A DNA stretch of 23,852 nucleotides from an uncultured Marinosulfonomonas sp. (lineage in GTDB: Bacteria; Pseudomonadota; Alphaproteobacteria; Rhodobacterales; Rhodobacteraceae): contig CAMZKY010000241.1 of assembly GCA_947311455.1 (NCBI GenBank), positions 1 through 23,852 on the forward strand, in the 5' to 3' direction. The notes beneath the pieces are model-generated. The model saw only the letters and a program-made list of their open reading frames with translations. It was not told the origin of the DNA and ran no database searches. Made by a program: the position numbers and the translations under genes. Of this stretch, positions 13,170 to 20,253 are shown one piece after another (the first letter of the stretch is position 1; each line of letters starts with the position of its first letter).

Positions 13170-14531
13170 ATGCGACAGGACATGACATATCGCGCCCATG
13201 CGCGTGCTGCCCTTGCTTTGGGAATACCATTGATCGGCAGCCATATTGCACAATTTTCAATCACCATAACCGACACAATTATGCTCGGGTGGTACGGGGT
13301 CGAAGAACTGGCAGCCGTAACGCTGGCCGGTTCATTTTGGTTTTTGTTATTCATCATTGGATCAGGTTTCGCATTTGCCGTTTCCCCGATGGTTGCCAGC
13401 GCACAAAGCTCAGGCAAAGTCACGCAAATCCGACGTATCACCCGCATGGGCATGTGGATCTCATTGATCTATGGCGCAGCTATGTTTCCATTTTTGTTTT
13501 GGTCAGCGCCCCTATTGCGCGCAATCGGCCAAGATCCGCATATATCCGAGCTGGCGCAGGCCTATTTACGCATTGCATATTGGGGTATGTTCCCCGCTTT
13601 GATGGTGATGGTTTTAAAAAACTACCTGTCTGGATTGGAACGCGCGGGCATTGTTTTATGGATTACATTAATCACGCTGATCGCAAACGGTTTTTTAAAT
13701 TATGCGCTGATTTTCGGAAACTGGGGGGCGCCTGAACTGGGTGTAAAAGGGGCCGCGATAGCTTCCGTTTTGGTGCAACTTATCGGTTTCTTGGTGCTCG
13801 TCATCTACATCCACAAAAAGCTGCCCGAGCACGCAATGTTCCAACGATTTTGGCATAGCGACCGCGAAGCAATGATAGAAGTGTTTCGCATGGGCTGGCC
13901 AATCGGCATGACCCTACTGGCCGAAAGCGGGTTATTTTCAGCATCAGCTGTGATGGTCGGCTGGATTGGCACCTCGGAGTTGGCAGCGCACGGCATTGCC
14001 CTTGATATTGCCGCCTTGTCCTTCATGGTGCATGTGGGGCTGTCAAACGCCGCAACAGTGCGCGCTGGCCAAGCATATGGCGTAAAAGACGAGCAGAATT
14101 TGAAAAAAGGCGCACTGGTGGTTATCGCGATGTCCGTTTGTGTATCTGTGCTGGTTGTGATCCTGTTTCTAGGAATTCCGGAGGTATTGGTCGGGTTATT
14201 TCTATCGCCAGATGATCCCAACCGTGCCGTCATCATTCCCATTGGCGTTAGCCTATTGGCGGTTGCCGCGTTGTTCCAATTTGCCGATGGTGCGCAAGTG
14301 AACGCACTAGGGTTATTGCGCGGTGTGCATGACACAAAAATTCCGATGATGATCGCCGCGATTGCCTACTGGCCGCTTGGGTTAAGCGCGGGCTATATCC
14401 TTGGGTTTGTCTACGGGTTCGGGGCCGTTGGTGTTTGGGCTGGTCTTGTGGTGGGGCTTGCTGTGGCGGCCGCCTTTATGATGTTGCGTTTCTGGACAAA
14501 AAGCAGCCGGATTGGATCTGCAAATAAATAA
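13170..14531 (+). CDS. MATE-family multidrug/Na+ efflux protein (NorM-like)
   Basis: A 453-aa inner-membrane exporter with twelve predicted helices in two similar halves. The first half starts 'ALGIPLIGSHIAQFSITITD', followed by 'TIMLGWYGVEELAAVTLAGS'. The second half has the matching 'WPIGMTLLAESGLFSASAVM' and 'GWIGTSELAAHGIALDIAAL'. 'FQFADGAQVNALGLLRGVHD' is the usual MATE helix-10 segment. Drug or cation export driven by H+ or Na+ is known for the family; the substrate is not visible. ATG 13170 has no strong Shine-Dalgarno, and ATG 13182 is an alternative. It lies intact between two decayed regions. Its stop overlaps the start of the mobA pseudogene, suggesting a former operon. Confidence 0.9.
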   Translation: MRQDMTYRAHARAALALGIPLIGSHIAQFSITITDTIMLGWYGVEELAAVTLAGSFWFLLFIIGSGFAFAVSPMVASAQSSGKVTQIRRITRMGMWISLIYGAAMFPFLFWSAPLLRAIGQDPHISELAQAYLRIAYWGMFPALMVMVLKNYLSGLERAGIVLWITLITLIANGFLNYALIFGNWGAPELGVKGAAIASVLVQLIGFLVLVIYIHKKLPEHAMFQRFWHSDREAMIEVFRMGWPIGMTLLAESGLFSASAVMVGWIGTSELAAHGIALDIAALSFMVHVGLSNAATVRAGQAYGVKDEQNLKKGALVVIAMSVCVSVLVVILFLGIPEVLVGLFLSPDDPNRAVIIPIGVSLLAVAALFQFADGAQVNALGLLRGVHDTKIPMMIAAIAYWPLGLSAGYILGFVYGFGAVGVWAGLVVGLAVAAAFMMLRFWTKSSRIGSANK

Positions 14532-15038
14532 AACGGCGGCGGTCATTCTGGCAGGCGGCTGGGCGCGGCGTATGGGGGGCAAAGGATTGGAAACGTTAGG
14601 GCGTAGACTTATAAATATCACGCCAGTGATGTGATATTTATAGGTCTACGCCCTGGGCACCGCCACCATTCTGGAACACGCCATCAATCGTGTCGCACCA
14701 CAGGTTGATATACCAGCGCTCAATGCCAATGGCGATCCCGCACGCTTTGCCGCATTCAATTTACCCGTTCTTGCCGATCGTATCGAAGGCTTCGTCGGCC
14801 CGCTTGCCGGTATTCTCGCCGGAATGGACTGGGCCTTTTCGCAAGGCCGTGATCACGTGGTAAGCGTCCTGCGGACACCCCGTTTCAAACAGATAGCGCC
14901 ACCTTGCAAGACCTGTTTTTCAACATCAATACACCGGATGAATTGGACAAAGCTGTTTTCGTAAAACAATCTGACGCCTTCAGCGGTTGCATTGAAATCT
15001 ACCTTTTCCAAATAGGTTCGAGGCCGAGGGGTGTATGA
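14512..15038 (+). pseudogene. mobA: molybdenum cofactor guanylyltransferase, disrupted
   Basis: The frame opens with 'KTAAVILAGGWARRMGGKGL', the MobA nucleotide-binding signature, then breaks in a palindrome that adds TGA and TAG. It resumes in the same frame with 'GTATILEHAINRVAPQVDIP' and 'RIEGFVGPLAGILAGMDWAF'. Near 14866 one base is missing: 'VVSV' should be followed by 'PADTPF', which appears after a frame change. The protein then jumps to 'QDLFFNINTPDELDKA', the MobA C-terminus, so the middle of the enzyme is deleted. The start is unclear (TTG 14512 possible). Three independent lesions make function impossible, so Mo-cofactor guanylation must be absent or encoded elsewhere. Confidence 0.85.
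14598..14654. mobile_element. palindromic element inserted in mobA (MITE/REP-like)
   Basis: Two 24-base arms (14598-14621 and 14631-14654) are complementary with a single mismatch around a 9-base loop. The outer part is AGGGCGTAGAC and the inner part TATAAATATCAC. MobA homology stops on one side and resumes on the other in the same frame, so this sequence interrupts the gene. GGGC is present on both sides of the inserted block and could be a short target duplication. A partial relative lies at 9751-9767. No transposase is nearby. Confidence 0.7.
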
Positions 15039-15127
15039 TTGCGCCTAACAGGCTGCGCCTAAATTTATTTTGCCTTAAATTTGACGTAATTGGGATTTAG
15101 AAACAATCGTCTGCATGTGGGGCTGTT

Positions 15128-15430
15128 ATGAGAAATCAGGGTACTTTGGAATTTCAAGCAAGGCTTGATAGGATAAACCAATCGTGTTCCAATGGGGAAA
15201 CCCGTCGGAAACGTCGTCGGGTGCATATTTCGTGGCTTGGGATAGTGCTTATTTTTGCGGTATTTGTTGGATTGAAGACCACATTGATTTTGGTTGAAAG
15301 CGAGTCAATTCTTGAAAGTCGTGTGCAAAACCTGACGAAAGATACTGCGATTATGCAATATGCAGTCAAGCTATTGCAGCCAGACCCGGTGACACACTGG
15401 ATTGCGACAATTTTAAAAGATTTGATATAA
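15128..15430 (+). CDS. small single-pass membrane protein, unknown function
   Basis: A 100-aa protein that I do not recognise. It has a basic, polar N-terminus (residues 1-34, ending 'TRRKRRRVH'), one hydrophobic segment ('ISWLGIVLIFAVFVGLKTTL', about 34-54) and a C-terminal tail with possible amphipathic helices ('SILESRVQNLTKDTAIMQYA'). The positive-inside rule places the N-terminus in the cytoplasm. GGGG precedes the ATG. It lies 89 bp after the mobA relic and converges on a DUF1127 gene through a shared terminator. Small proteins of this shape occur in Rhodobacterales without known role. Confidence 0.65.
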   Translation: MRNQGTLEFQARLDRINQSCSNGETRRKRRRVHISWLGIVLIFAVFVGLKTTLILVESESILESRVQNLTKDTAIMQYAVKLLQPDPVTHWIATILKDLI

Positions 15431-15437
15431 AACAAAG

Positions 15438-15461
15438 AAACCGCGCAAGAATGTGCGGTTT
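15438..15461. terminator. bidirectional terminator between two convergent small genes
   Basis: AAACCGCGCA and TGTGCGGTTT form a 10-bp stem with one G-U or A-C position and a 4-base loop. T-rich tracts flank both sides (CTATTTTA rightward, CTTTGTTTT leftward). It is placed just beyond the stop of the 100-aa gene and 26 bp beyond that of the DUF1127 gene. Confidence 0.8.
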
Positions 15462-15486
15462 CTATTTTAGAGCGATTCTTGTAGAT

Positions 15487-15726
15487 TTATAGGCCGCGAT
15501 ATGTGCCTGCAATGATGTCACCACGGGTCAGGCCAATATCTTCCAATGTGCGATCTGAAAGGTGCGAAAGTGTTTTGCGGGTTTGACGTTCAAGGTTGGC
15601 CTTTTTAAGGGCAAGAACGAGGTTTGAGATCCAGGTTACAACGTGATAGGATGCGGACGAGATTCCAAGATCGTCGCCACGACGGGAGCTTGGAACCAGT
15701 GGATTTACAGTTTCATAGAGTGCCAT
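15487..15726 (-). CDS. DUF1127 small protein
   Basis: A 79-aa basic protein. Residues 45-79 ('RQTRKTLSHLSDRTLEDIGL', then 'TRGDIIAGTYRGL') form the DUF1127 (YjiS-like) motif with its 'L.DIGL.R.DI' core. The N-terminal half ('SYHVVTWISNLVLALKKANL') is a likely amphipathic helix. In alphaproteobacteria DUF1127 proteins are often stress- or phosphate-responsive and one subgroup binds RNA, but this member cannot be assigned. AGGA is nine bases upstream of the ATG. Confidence 0.85.
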   Translation of the reverse strand: MALYETVNPLVPSSRRGDDLGISSASYHVVTWISNLVLALKKANLERQTRKTLSHLSDRTLEDIGLTRGDIIAGTYRGL

Positions 15727-15899
15727 TTTTTAGTGTCCTAATTTGTTTGCGCGTTATGCGTGAATATGTTTCTGATGCGCATTTAGGGCGCAAATAAGGC
15801 TGTGACAAGATGCGTTAGATCAAAGCTGATATGCATTTTAATCATAACCGACTAATTTGGATAAATGATTGATAAATAATATTAAAATGGGAGGTTAAA

Positions 15900-16004
15900 G
15901 TGTCGTATTTGGGGCTGGAATTGGCGAAAATGGTCGTCTTTGGCTCTTTTGTTGTCAACACTCCTTGGGATTTCGCATTGGCAAACGTTCGCGTTTTGTG
16001 CTAA
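15900..16004 (+). CDS. possible 34-aa peptide upstream of ruvC
   Basis: GTG at 15900 is preceded by GGGAGG with a 5-base spacer, the best ribosome site in the neighbourhood. The peptide reads MSYLGLELAKMVVFGSFVVN then TPWDFALANVRVLC and stops at 16004. It is mildly hydrophobic with no recognisable domain. Its last codons overlap the LexA-like site of ruvC, so it would have to be made from a different, upstream transcript. It may be a chance ORF. Confidence 0.3.
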   Translation: MSYLGLELAKMVVFGSFVVNTPWDFALANVRVLC

Positions 16005-16025
16005 TTACCGTAAAAATGTCATAAT
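15987..16025 (+). promoter_or_regulatory. ruvC promoter with near-consensus LexA (SOS) box
   Basis: GTTC-GCGTTTT-GTGC (15987-16001) differs by one base from the alphaproteobacterial LexA consensus GTTC-N7-GTTC. TTGTGC at 15996-16001 and CATAAT at 16020-16025 form a -35/-10 pair with an 18-base spacer, so LexA would sit on the -35. ruvCAB is a known member of the alphaproteobacterial SOS regulon, which supports the call. Confidence 0.65.
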
Positions 16026-16048
16026 AAAACAAACAGGCAGGGTACAAT

Positions 16049-16558
16049 ATGCGCGTTTTAGGGGTTGATCCGGGGCTTAGAAACCTTGGTTGGGGGGTGA
16101 TCGACATGGTTGGGTCGCGCCTTAGTCATGTAGCCAACGGGGTGTGCCAGTCCGATTCGCGCGATGATCTGGGGGCGCGGCTGCTTTCACTATATGAACA
16201 ACTGACGGATGTGGTGCTGCGCTATGCCCCCGAGGCGGCGGCGGTTGAGGCGACATTTGTCAACAAAGACGGGGCAGGCACCTTGAAGCTGGGTCAGGCA
16301 CGCGGGGTTGCCATGCTGGTGCCGGCCAAAGCGGGAATTACCGTTGGGGAATACGCGCCAAACAAGGTTAAGAAAACTGTGGTGGGGGTTGGCCATGCCG
16401 ACAAAGGCCAGATTGCCCATATGGTGAAACTGCAACTGCCCGGTGTTGATCTGGCGGGGCCGGACGCAGCGGATGCCTTGGCGATTGCGATTTGCCACGC
16501 GCATCATTTACAAACCGGCGATCAATACGCCGCCGCGTTACGAAAGGCCAGCGCATGA
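16049..16558 (+). CDS. ruvC: Holliday junction resolvase RuvC
   Basis: A 169-aa endonuclease that cuts Holliday junctions in the RuvABC resolvasome. The four acidic catalytic residues are in place: D7 ('GVDPGLRNLGWG'), E67 ('VEATFVNKD'), and D139 and D142 ('GPDAADALAIAICH'). 'NKDGAGTLKLGQARG' and 'YAPNKVKKTVVGVGHADKGQ' are further RuvC signatures. The length is standard. Its stop overlaps the ruvA start (ATGA). It is likely DNA-damage inducible through the upstream LexA-like box. Confidence 0.97.
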   Translation: MRVLGVDPGLRNLGWGVIDMVGSRLSHVANGVCQSDSRDDLGARLLSLYEQLTDVVLRYAPEAAAVEATFVNKDGAGTLKLGQARGVAMLVPAKAGITVGEYAPNKVKKTVVGVGHADKGQIAHMVKLQLPGVDLAGPDAADALAIAICHAHHLQTGDQYAAALRKASA

Positions 16559-17223
16559 TTGGAAAATTATCGGGGCGTCTCGATTATAAAACGCTGGATC
16601 ATGCGCTGATTGATGTGCGCGGCGTCGGGTATATCGTTTATATGTCGGATCGCACCATGGCCAGCTTGCCCCCTGTGGGCGAGGCGGTGTCATTATTCAC
16701 CGAACTTTTGGTGCGTGAAGATAATCTACAGCTGTTCGGCTTTACCACATTGGTGGAAAAAGAATGGCACCGTTTGTTGATGTCGGTTCAGGGGATTGGG
16801 GCTAAGGCGTCGATGGCCATTTTAGGGGCGCTTGGCCCCGAGGGCGTAGGGCGTGCGATTGCCTTGGGCGATATGAACGCGATCAAAGCCGCCAAAGGTG
16901 TTGGCCCGAAAACCGCACAGCGTGTGGTACTGGAATTGAAAGACAAAGCGCCAAGCGTGATGGCGATGGGCGGCACGGCGGGAGGCACGTTGGCGCCGCA
17001 AGGTGGTGCGCCGGTTGACGAGGTGATTGAACCGATGGCACAACCTGCTCCACCAGAAGCAAACGCGGCTGCCCAATCCGAGGCTTTGTCGGCGCTGGCA
17101 AATCTGGGCTATGCGCCTGCCGATGCAACAGGGGCCGTGGCCGAGGCGGCGGGTCATGCGCCCGATGCCACGACGCCGGATCTGATCCGCGCGGCGCTTA
17201 AGCTGCTGGCACCAAAAGGATAG
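16555..17223 (+). CDS. ruvA: Holliday junction DNA helicase subunit RuvA
   Basis: A 222-aa junction-recognition protein. It starts MIGKLSGRLDYKTLDHALID with the OB-fold domain. The helix-hairpin-helix domain follows in 'VQGIGAKASMAILGALGPEG' and 'AAKGVGPKTAQRVVLELKDK'. A flexible Ala/Pro-rich linker leads to the C-terminal RuvB-binding domain ('ALSALANLGYAPADATGAVA', to 'PDLIRAALKLLAPKG'). The ATG at 16555 overlaps the ruvC stop; the open frame upstream is a shadow of ruvC. An 84-bp gap with a GC-rich palindrome separates it from ruvB. Confidence 0.96.
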   Translation: MIGKLSGRLDYKTLDHALIDVRGVGYIVYMSDRTMASLPPVGEAVSLFTELLVREDNLQLFGFTTLVEKEWHRLLMSVQGIGAKASMAILGALGPEGVGRAIALGDMNAIKAAKGVGPKTAQRVVLELKDKAPSVMAMGGTAGGTLAPQGGAPVDEVIEPMAQPAPPEANAAAQSEALSALANLGYAPADATGAVAEAAGHAPDATTPDLIRAALKLLAPKG

Positions 17224-17261
17224 GGATATGTGTTTTGATCAAATGTTGAACCCCCACCCAA

Positions 17262-17285
17262 CCCTCCCCCGCGGGCGGGGGAGGG
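17262..17285. repeat. GC-rich palindrome between ruvA and ruvB
   Basis: CCCTCCCCCGC and GCGGGGGAGGG are perfect 11-base arms around a 2-base loop, preceded by CCCCCACCCAA. Short palindromes of this composition occur as dispersed intergenic repeats in many alphaproteobacterial genomes. There is no T run, so it is not a standard terminator; it may modulate ruvB relative to ruvCA expression. Confidence 0.75.
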
Positions 17286-17307
17286 CAACGCGTTGCGAGG
17301 CTGTGGT

Positions 17308-18327
17308 ATGATTGAACCTGATCCCACTTTGCGCGGTGCGCCACGCCCCGAAGATGCAGACCGCGCCTTGCGTCCGCAAGTATTGAGCGAATTTATTGGC
17401 CAAGCCGAAGCGCGGGCGAATTTACGGATTTTTATCGAAAGCGCCAAGATGCGCGAAGAAGCCATGGATCACGTGCTGTTTCATGGCCCGCCCGGATTGG
17501 GCAAAACCACGCTGGCGCAGATCATGGCGCGCGAACTTGGGGTGAATTTCAGAATGACCAGCGGGCCGGTTTTGGCCAAGGCGGGTGATCTGGCGGCGAT
17601 CCTGACCAATCTTGAGGCGCGCGATGTTTTGTTTATTGATGAAATCCACCGTCTTAATCCAGTGGTTGAGGAGGTTCTGTATCCGGCGCTTGAGGATTTT
17701 GAGCTGGATCTGGTGATTGGCGAGGGGCCTGCGGCGCGCACGGTGCGCATTGAATTACAGCCGTTTACATTGGTCGGGGCCACCACACGGCTGGGCCTGC
17801 TGACCACGCCCTTGCGCGACAGGTTTGGCATTCCTGTGCGATTGCAGTTTTATACCGTTGACGAGCTGCACGAAATTGTTGTGCGCGGTGCGCGGTTGTT
17901 GGGCATTTCTGCAGAAGATGCGGGCGTGCGCGAAATTGCCAAACGGGCACGAGGCACACCGCGGATTGCGGGGCGTTTGCTGCGCCGCGTGGTGGATTTT
18001 GCATTGGTGGAGGGGGGCGGGAAAATCACCCGCGCCTTGGCAGACAGCGCATTGACACGGCTAGGCGTCGATAACCTGGGGCTTGACGGGGCAGATCGGC
18101 GCTATTTGAATTTGGTGGCTGAAAACTATGGCGGCGGCCCTGTGGGGGTTGAAACCATGTCGGCGGCCCTGTCGGAAAGCCGCGATGCGCTGGAAGAAGT
18201 GATCGAGCCGTTCTTGCTGCAAACCGGCCTGTTGCAGCGCACCCCGCGGGGCCGGATGCTGGCGCAAAAGGCGTGGGCGCATCTGGGGTTGGAGCCGCCC
18301 AAACGCGAGAGCGATTTGTTTGATTGA
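17308..18327 (+). CDS. ruvB: Holliday junction branch migration ATPase RuvB
   Basis: A 339-aa AAA+ motor that drives branch migration. Walker A is GPPGLGKT (residues 60-67), Walker B 'VLFIDEIH' (D111, E112), sensor 1 'TLVGATTRLGLL', the arginine finger region 'LRDRFG', and the C-terminal winged helix 'LQTGLLQRTPRGRMLAQKAW'. I chose ATG 17308 because 'MIEPDPTLRGAPRPEDADRA' is the normal N-terminus; a TTG at 17293 in frame follows the GC palindrome and is less likely. It is the third gene of ruvCAB. Confidence 0.97.
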   Translation: MIEPDPTLRGAPRPEDADRALRPQVLSEFIGQAEARANLRIFIESAKMREEAMDHVLFHGPPGLGKTTLAQIMARELGVNFRMTSGPVLAKAGDLAAILTNLEARDVLFIDEIHRLNPVVEEVLYPALEDFELDLVIGEGPAARTVRIELQPFTLVGATTRLGLLTTPLRDRFGIPVRLQFYTVDELHEIVVRGARLLGISAEDAGVREIAKRARGTPRIAGRLLRRVVDFALVEGGGKITRALADSALTRLGVDNLGLDGADRRYLNLVAENYGGGPVGVETMSAALSESRDALEEVIEPFLLQTGLLQRTPRGRMLAQKAWAHLGLEPPKRESDLFD

Positions 18328-18384
18328 AATCGGGGTGATTAGGTTCTATGCCTGCGGCGCGGATATTTATGGAACACTGATGAT

Positions 18385-19017
18385 ATGACTCCGGACGAGA
18401 TTGAACAGCTTTTTACCTTGCCCAATGGCGATTTTGTCTTTGCCCGTTGGGGACGGCCCATTGTGCCGGTGGTGTTCGGGGTCGAGGATGAAACCTTGCA
18501 GGTGATCAAAGGCGCGATCGAGGCAGTGGTGACGGTGGCGGGCCATAAAATGGCCGAAACCGATCCTGAATTGGGCGCAAACCTGATGATGTTCTTTTTT
18601 CGCAATTGGGACGAAATCTTGCAAGTGCCAAATCTGGATCGGATGGTTCCCGATTTGGCTGGCGTGGTTGAAAAACTGAAAGCGGCAAATTCAAACCAAT
18701 ATCGCGCGTTTCGATTTGACAATGACGGCGGCATTCAAGCCTGTTTTGTATTTTTAAGAATGCAAGGGGCGTTGGCCGACATGCCGGCGGATTCGTTGGC
18801 ATTGGGGCAAGCTGTGCAGTCAATATTGTTATGGTCACAGAACGCATTTTCGCAAAAATCAATGCTTGCAGTGTTGCCGGAAAACGGCACAACAATTCTT
18901 AGGCCGGAAATCGGAGCCATAATAAGAGCCGCATATGATGTAACGCTTCCCGCTAGTTCAAACGAAAAATCCCATGCTTTACGGTTATTTGCACGTGTTT
19001 CGCAACAAAAGGCATAA
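18385..19017 (+). CDS. unrecognised 210-aa soluble protein downstream of ruvB
   Basis: I do not recognise a family with certainty. There is no signal peptide or transmembrane segment. The N-terminal half is acidic and well formed ('MTPDEIEQLFTLPNGDFVFA', 'RWGRPIVPVVFGVEDETLQV', 'GANLMMFFFRNWDEILQVPN'). The C-terminal half is more variable ('SILLWSQNAFSQKSMLAVLP'). 'YRAFRFDNDGGIQACFVFLR' looks like two beta strands. It starts 57 bp after ruvB on the same strand and may belong to the same transcript. Base composition falls towards AT in the last third. It seems to mark the left edge of the segment that separates ruvB from ybgC. Confidence 0.75.
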   Translation: MTPDEIEQLFTLPNGDFVFARWGRPIVPVVFGVEDETLQVIKGAIEAVVTVAGHKMAETDPELGANLMMFFFRNWDEILQVPNLDRMVPDLAGVVEKLKAANSNQYRAFRFDNDGGIQACFVFLRMQGALADMPADSLALGQAVQSILLWSQNAFSQKSMLAVLPENGTTILRPEIGAIIRAAYDVTLPASSNEKSHALRLFARVSQQKA

Positions 19018-19148
19018 TGAACCTAACGGATTTAGTGGCATATTATGCAAAACCCCCGATATGTAAATGTGAACACAATTTCTAGCGGAGATGTTGACGC
19101 ACTACACAGGATAAGCGAGTTTAAGCCTAATTCTTTGGGGGAGATTCT

Positions 19149-20228
19149 ATGTTTAAACGATTCTTGGCACTCACAGCCATAACACTTACTTTGGGTGCAG
19201 GCGCATCCGAAGCTGCCACATGTGGTGGAACCTACACCGTTAAACGAGGCGATAGCCTTTCGGTGATTTCTGACAATCTTTATAAAAATGCCAGTATGTG
19301 GACCGTAATCCACCAAGCGAACCTTGCCAAAATCGGGCCGAAACCAAACGCAATTCGCGTTGGTATGAAGCTTAAGGTTACCTGTATTGACGGTTTGCCA
19401 ACGGGATTGACTGGTGGCAAGGAATATACCGGAACATCCGCACCGGTTACACGACTTTCTGTTGCACCGGGAACGGCGGCATCTGCTACAAAGATCAACT
19501 TGTTAACGGCGGATGATTACGCGCCATTTACCGACCGTGGTTCATTGAACGGTGGGTTGGTGACTGAAGTTGTGCAAAAAGCGATGGAGCGTGCTGCACC
19601 GGCTGAAGGGTTTGCCATTCACTGGGTGAATGACTGGTCTGCGCATTTGGAGCCTTTGTTATCAAACGCGTTGCTTGATCTCGGGTTCCCGTGGTTGAAA
19701 CCGGATTGTGTGACCACACCCGATAATTATCGGTGTGAGAATTTCTATTTTTCTGACCCGATGTTTGAGATGCTGGTGTTGCTGTTTACCAACAAAAACA
19801 ACCCAATCACCTTTAATTCGGATGCGGATATCGAAGGAAAAACTCTTTGTCGACCAAAGGGTTACTATACCCACGACCTTGATAAAAACGGTCGCCGCTG
19901 GATGGCAGACAATAAAATCACTCTGACACAACCTGCTTCGGTTGCTGCGTGTTTTGATCTGTTGATGGAAGGTAAAGTCGACGCTGTTGCGATCAACGAA
20001 TTTACGGGCCGTGCAGCGATTAAAACGCAGGGTCTGGCGGATCGAGTGACTATTGTTCAGTCGCGTCCATTGTCGATTGAAGGCCTGCATGTGGTGGTTC
20101 ACAAAACGCATCCTCGGGCGCAGTTTTTGTTGGATACGATCAATGCCGGTTTGCGGGATATCAAGAAATCGGGTGAATATCAGACGGTTATTGATAAGCA
20201 CATGGAACAGATCTGGGCAGACTTTTAG
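19149..20228 (+). CDS. secreted LysM plus solute-binding (SBP_bac_3-like) protein, copy 1
   Basis: A 359-aa exported protein. A signal peptide (1 to about 23, ending 'GASEA') is followed by a LysM domain (about 28-79, 'YTVKRGDSLSVISDNLYKNA') bracketed by C25 and C79. A linker leads to a periplasmic solute-binding domain of the amino-acid type (about 115-355): 'NLLTADDYAPFTDRGSLNGG', 'WSAHLEPLLSNALLDLGFPW', 'RCENFYFSDPMFEMLVLLFT' and 'LLMEGKVDAVAINEFTG'. Four more cysteines (C187, C196, C234, C268) recur in the second copy. LysM would hold it on peptidoglycan; what it binds is unknown. No ABC permease or ATPase is near. GGGGGAG precedes the ATG; copy 2 follows after 25 bp. Confidence 0.85.
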   Translation: MFKRFLALTAITLTLGAGASEAATCGGTYTVKRGDSLSVISDNLYKNASMWTVIHQANLAKIGPKPNAIRVGMKLKVTCIDGLPTGLTGGKEYTGTSAPVTRLSVAPGTAASATKINLLTADDYAPFTDRGSLNGGLVTEVVQKAMERAAPAEGFAIHWVNDWSAHLEPLLSNALLDLGFPWLKPDCVTTPDNYRCENFYFSDPMFEMLVLLFTNKNNPITFNSDADIEGKTLCRPKGYYTHDLDKNGRRWMADNKITLTQPASVAACFDLLMEGKVDAVAINEFTGRAAIKTQGLADRVTIVQSRPLSIEGLHVVVHKTHPRAQFLLDTINAGLRDIKKSGEYQTVIDKHMEQIWADF

Positions 20229-20253
20229 TCTGTTGGCCTAGGGAGGGCTGAAA

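Larger units (their letters stand above)
15727..16048. other. 322-bp region upstream of ruvC
   Basis: This holds the leftward promoter of the DUF1127 gene, a possible 34-codon ORF (15900-16004) with an excellent Shine-Dalgarno, and the ruvC promoter with a LexA-like site. No structural RNA is evident to me. Confidence 0.5.

Noticed and set aside
19017..19085. 22-codon ORF overlapping the stop of the 210-aa gene
   Set aside because: No Shine-Dalgarno, no recognisable content, and it lies where the promoter of the LysM pair is expected.
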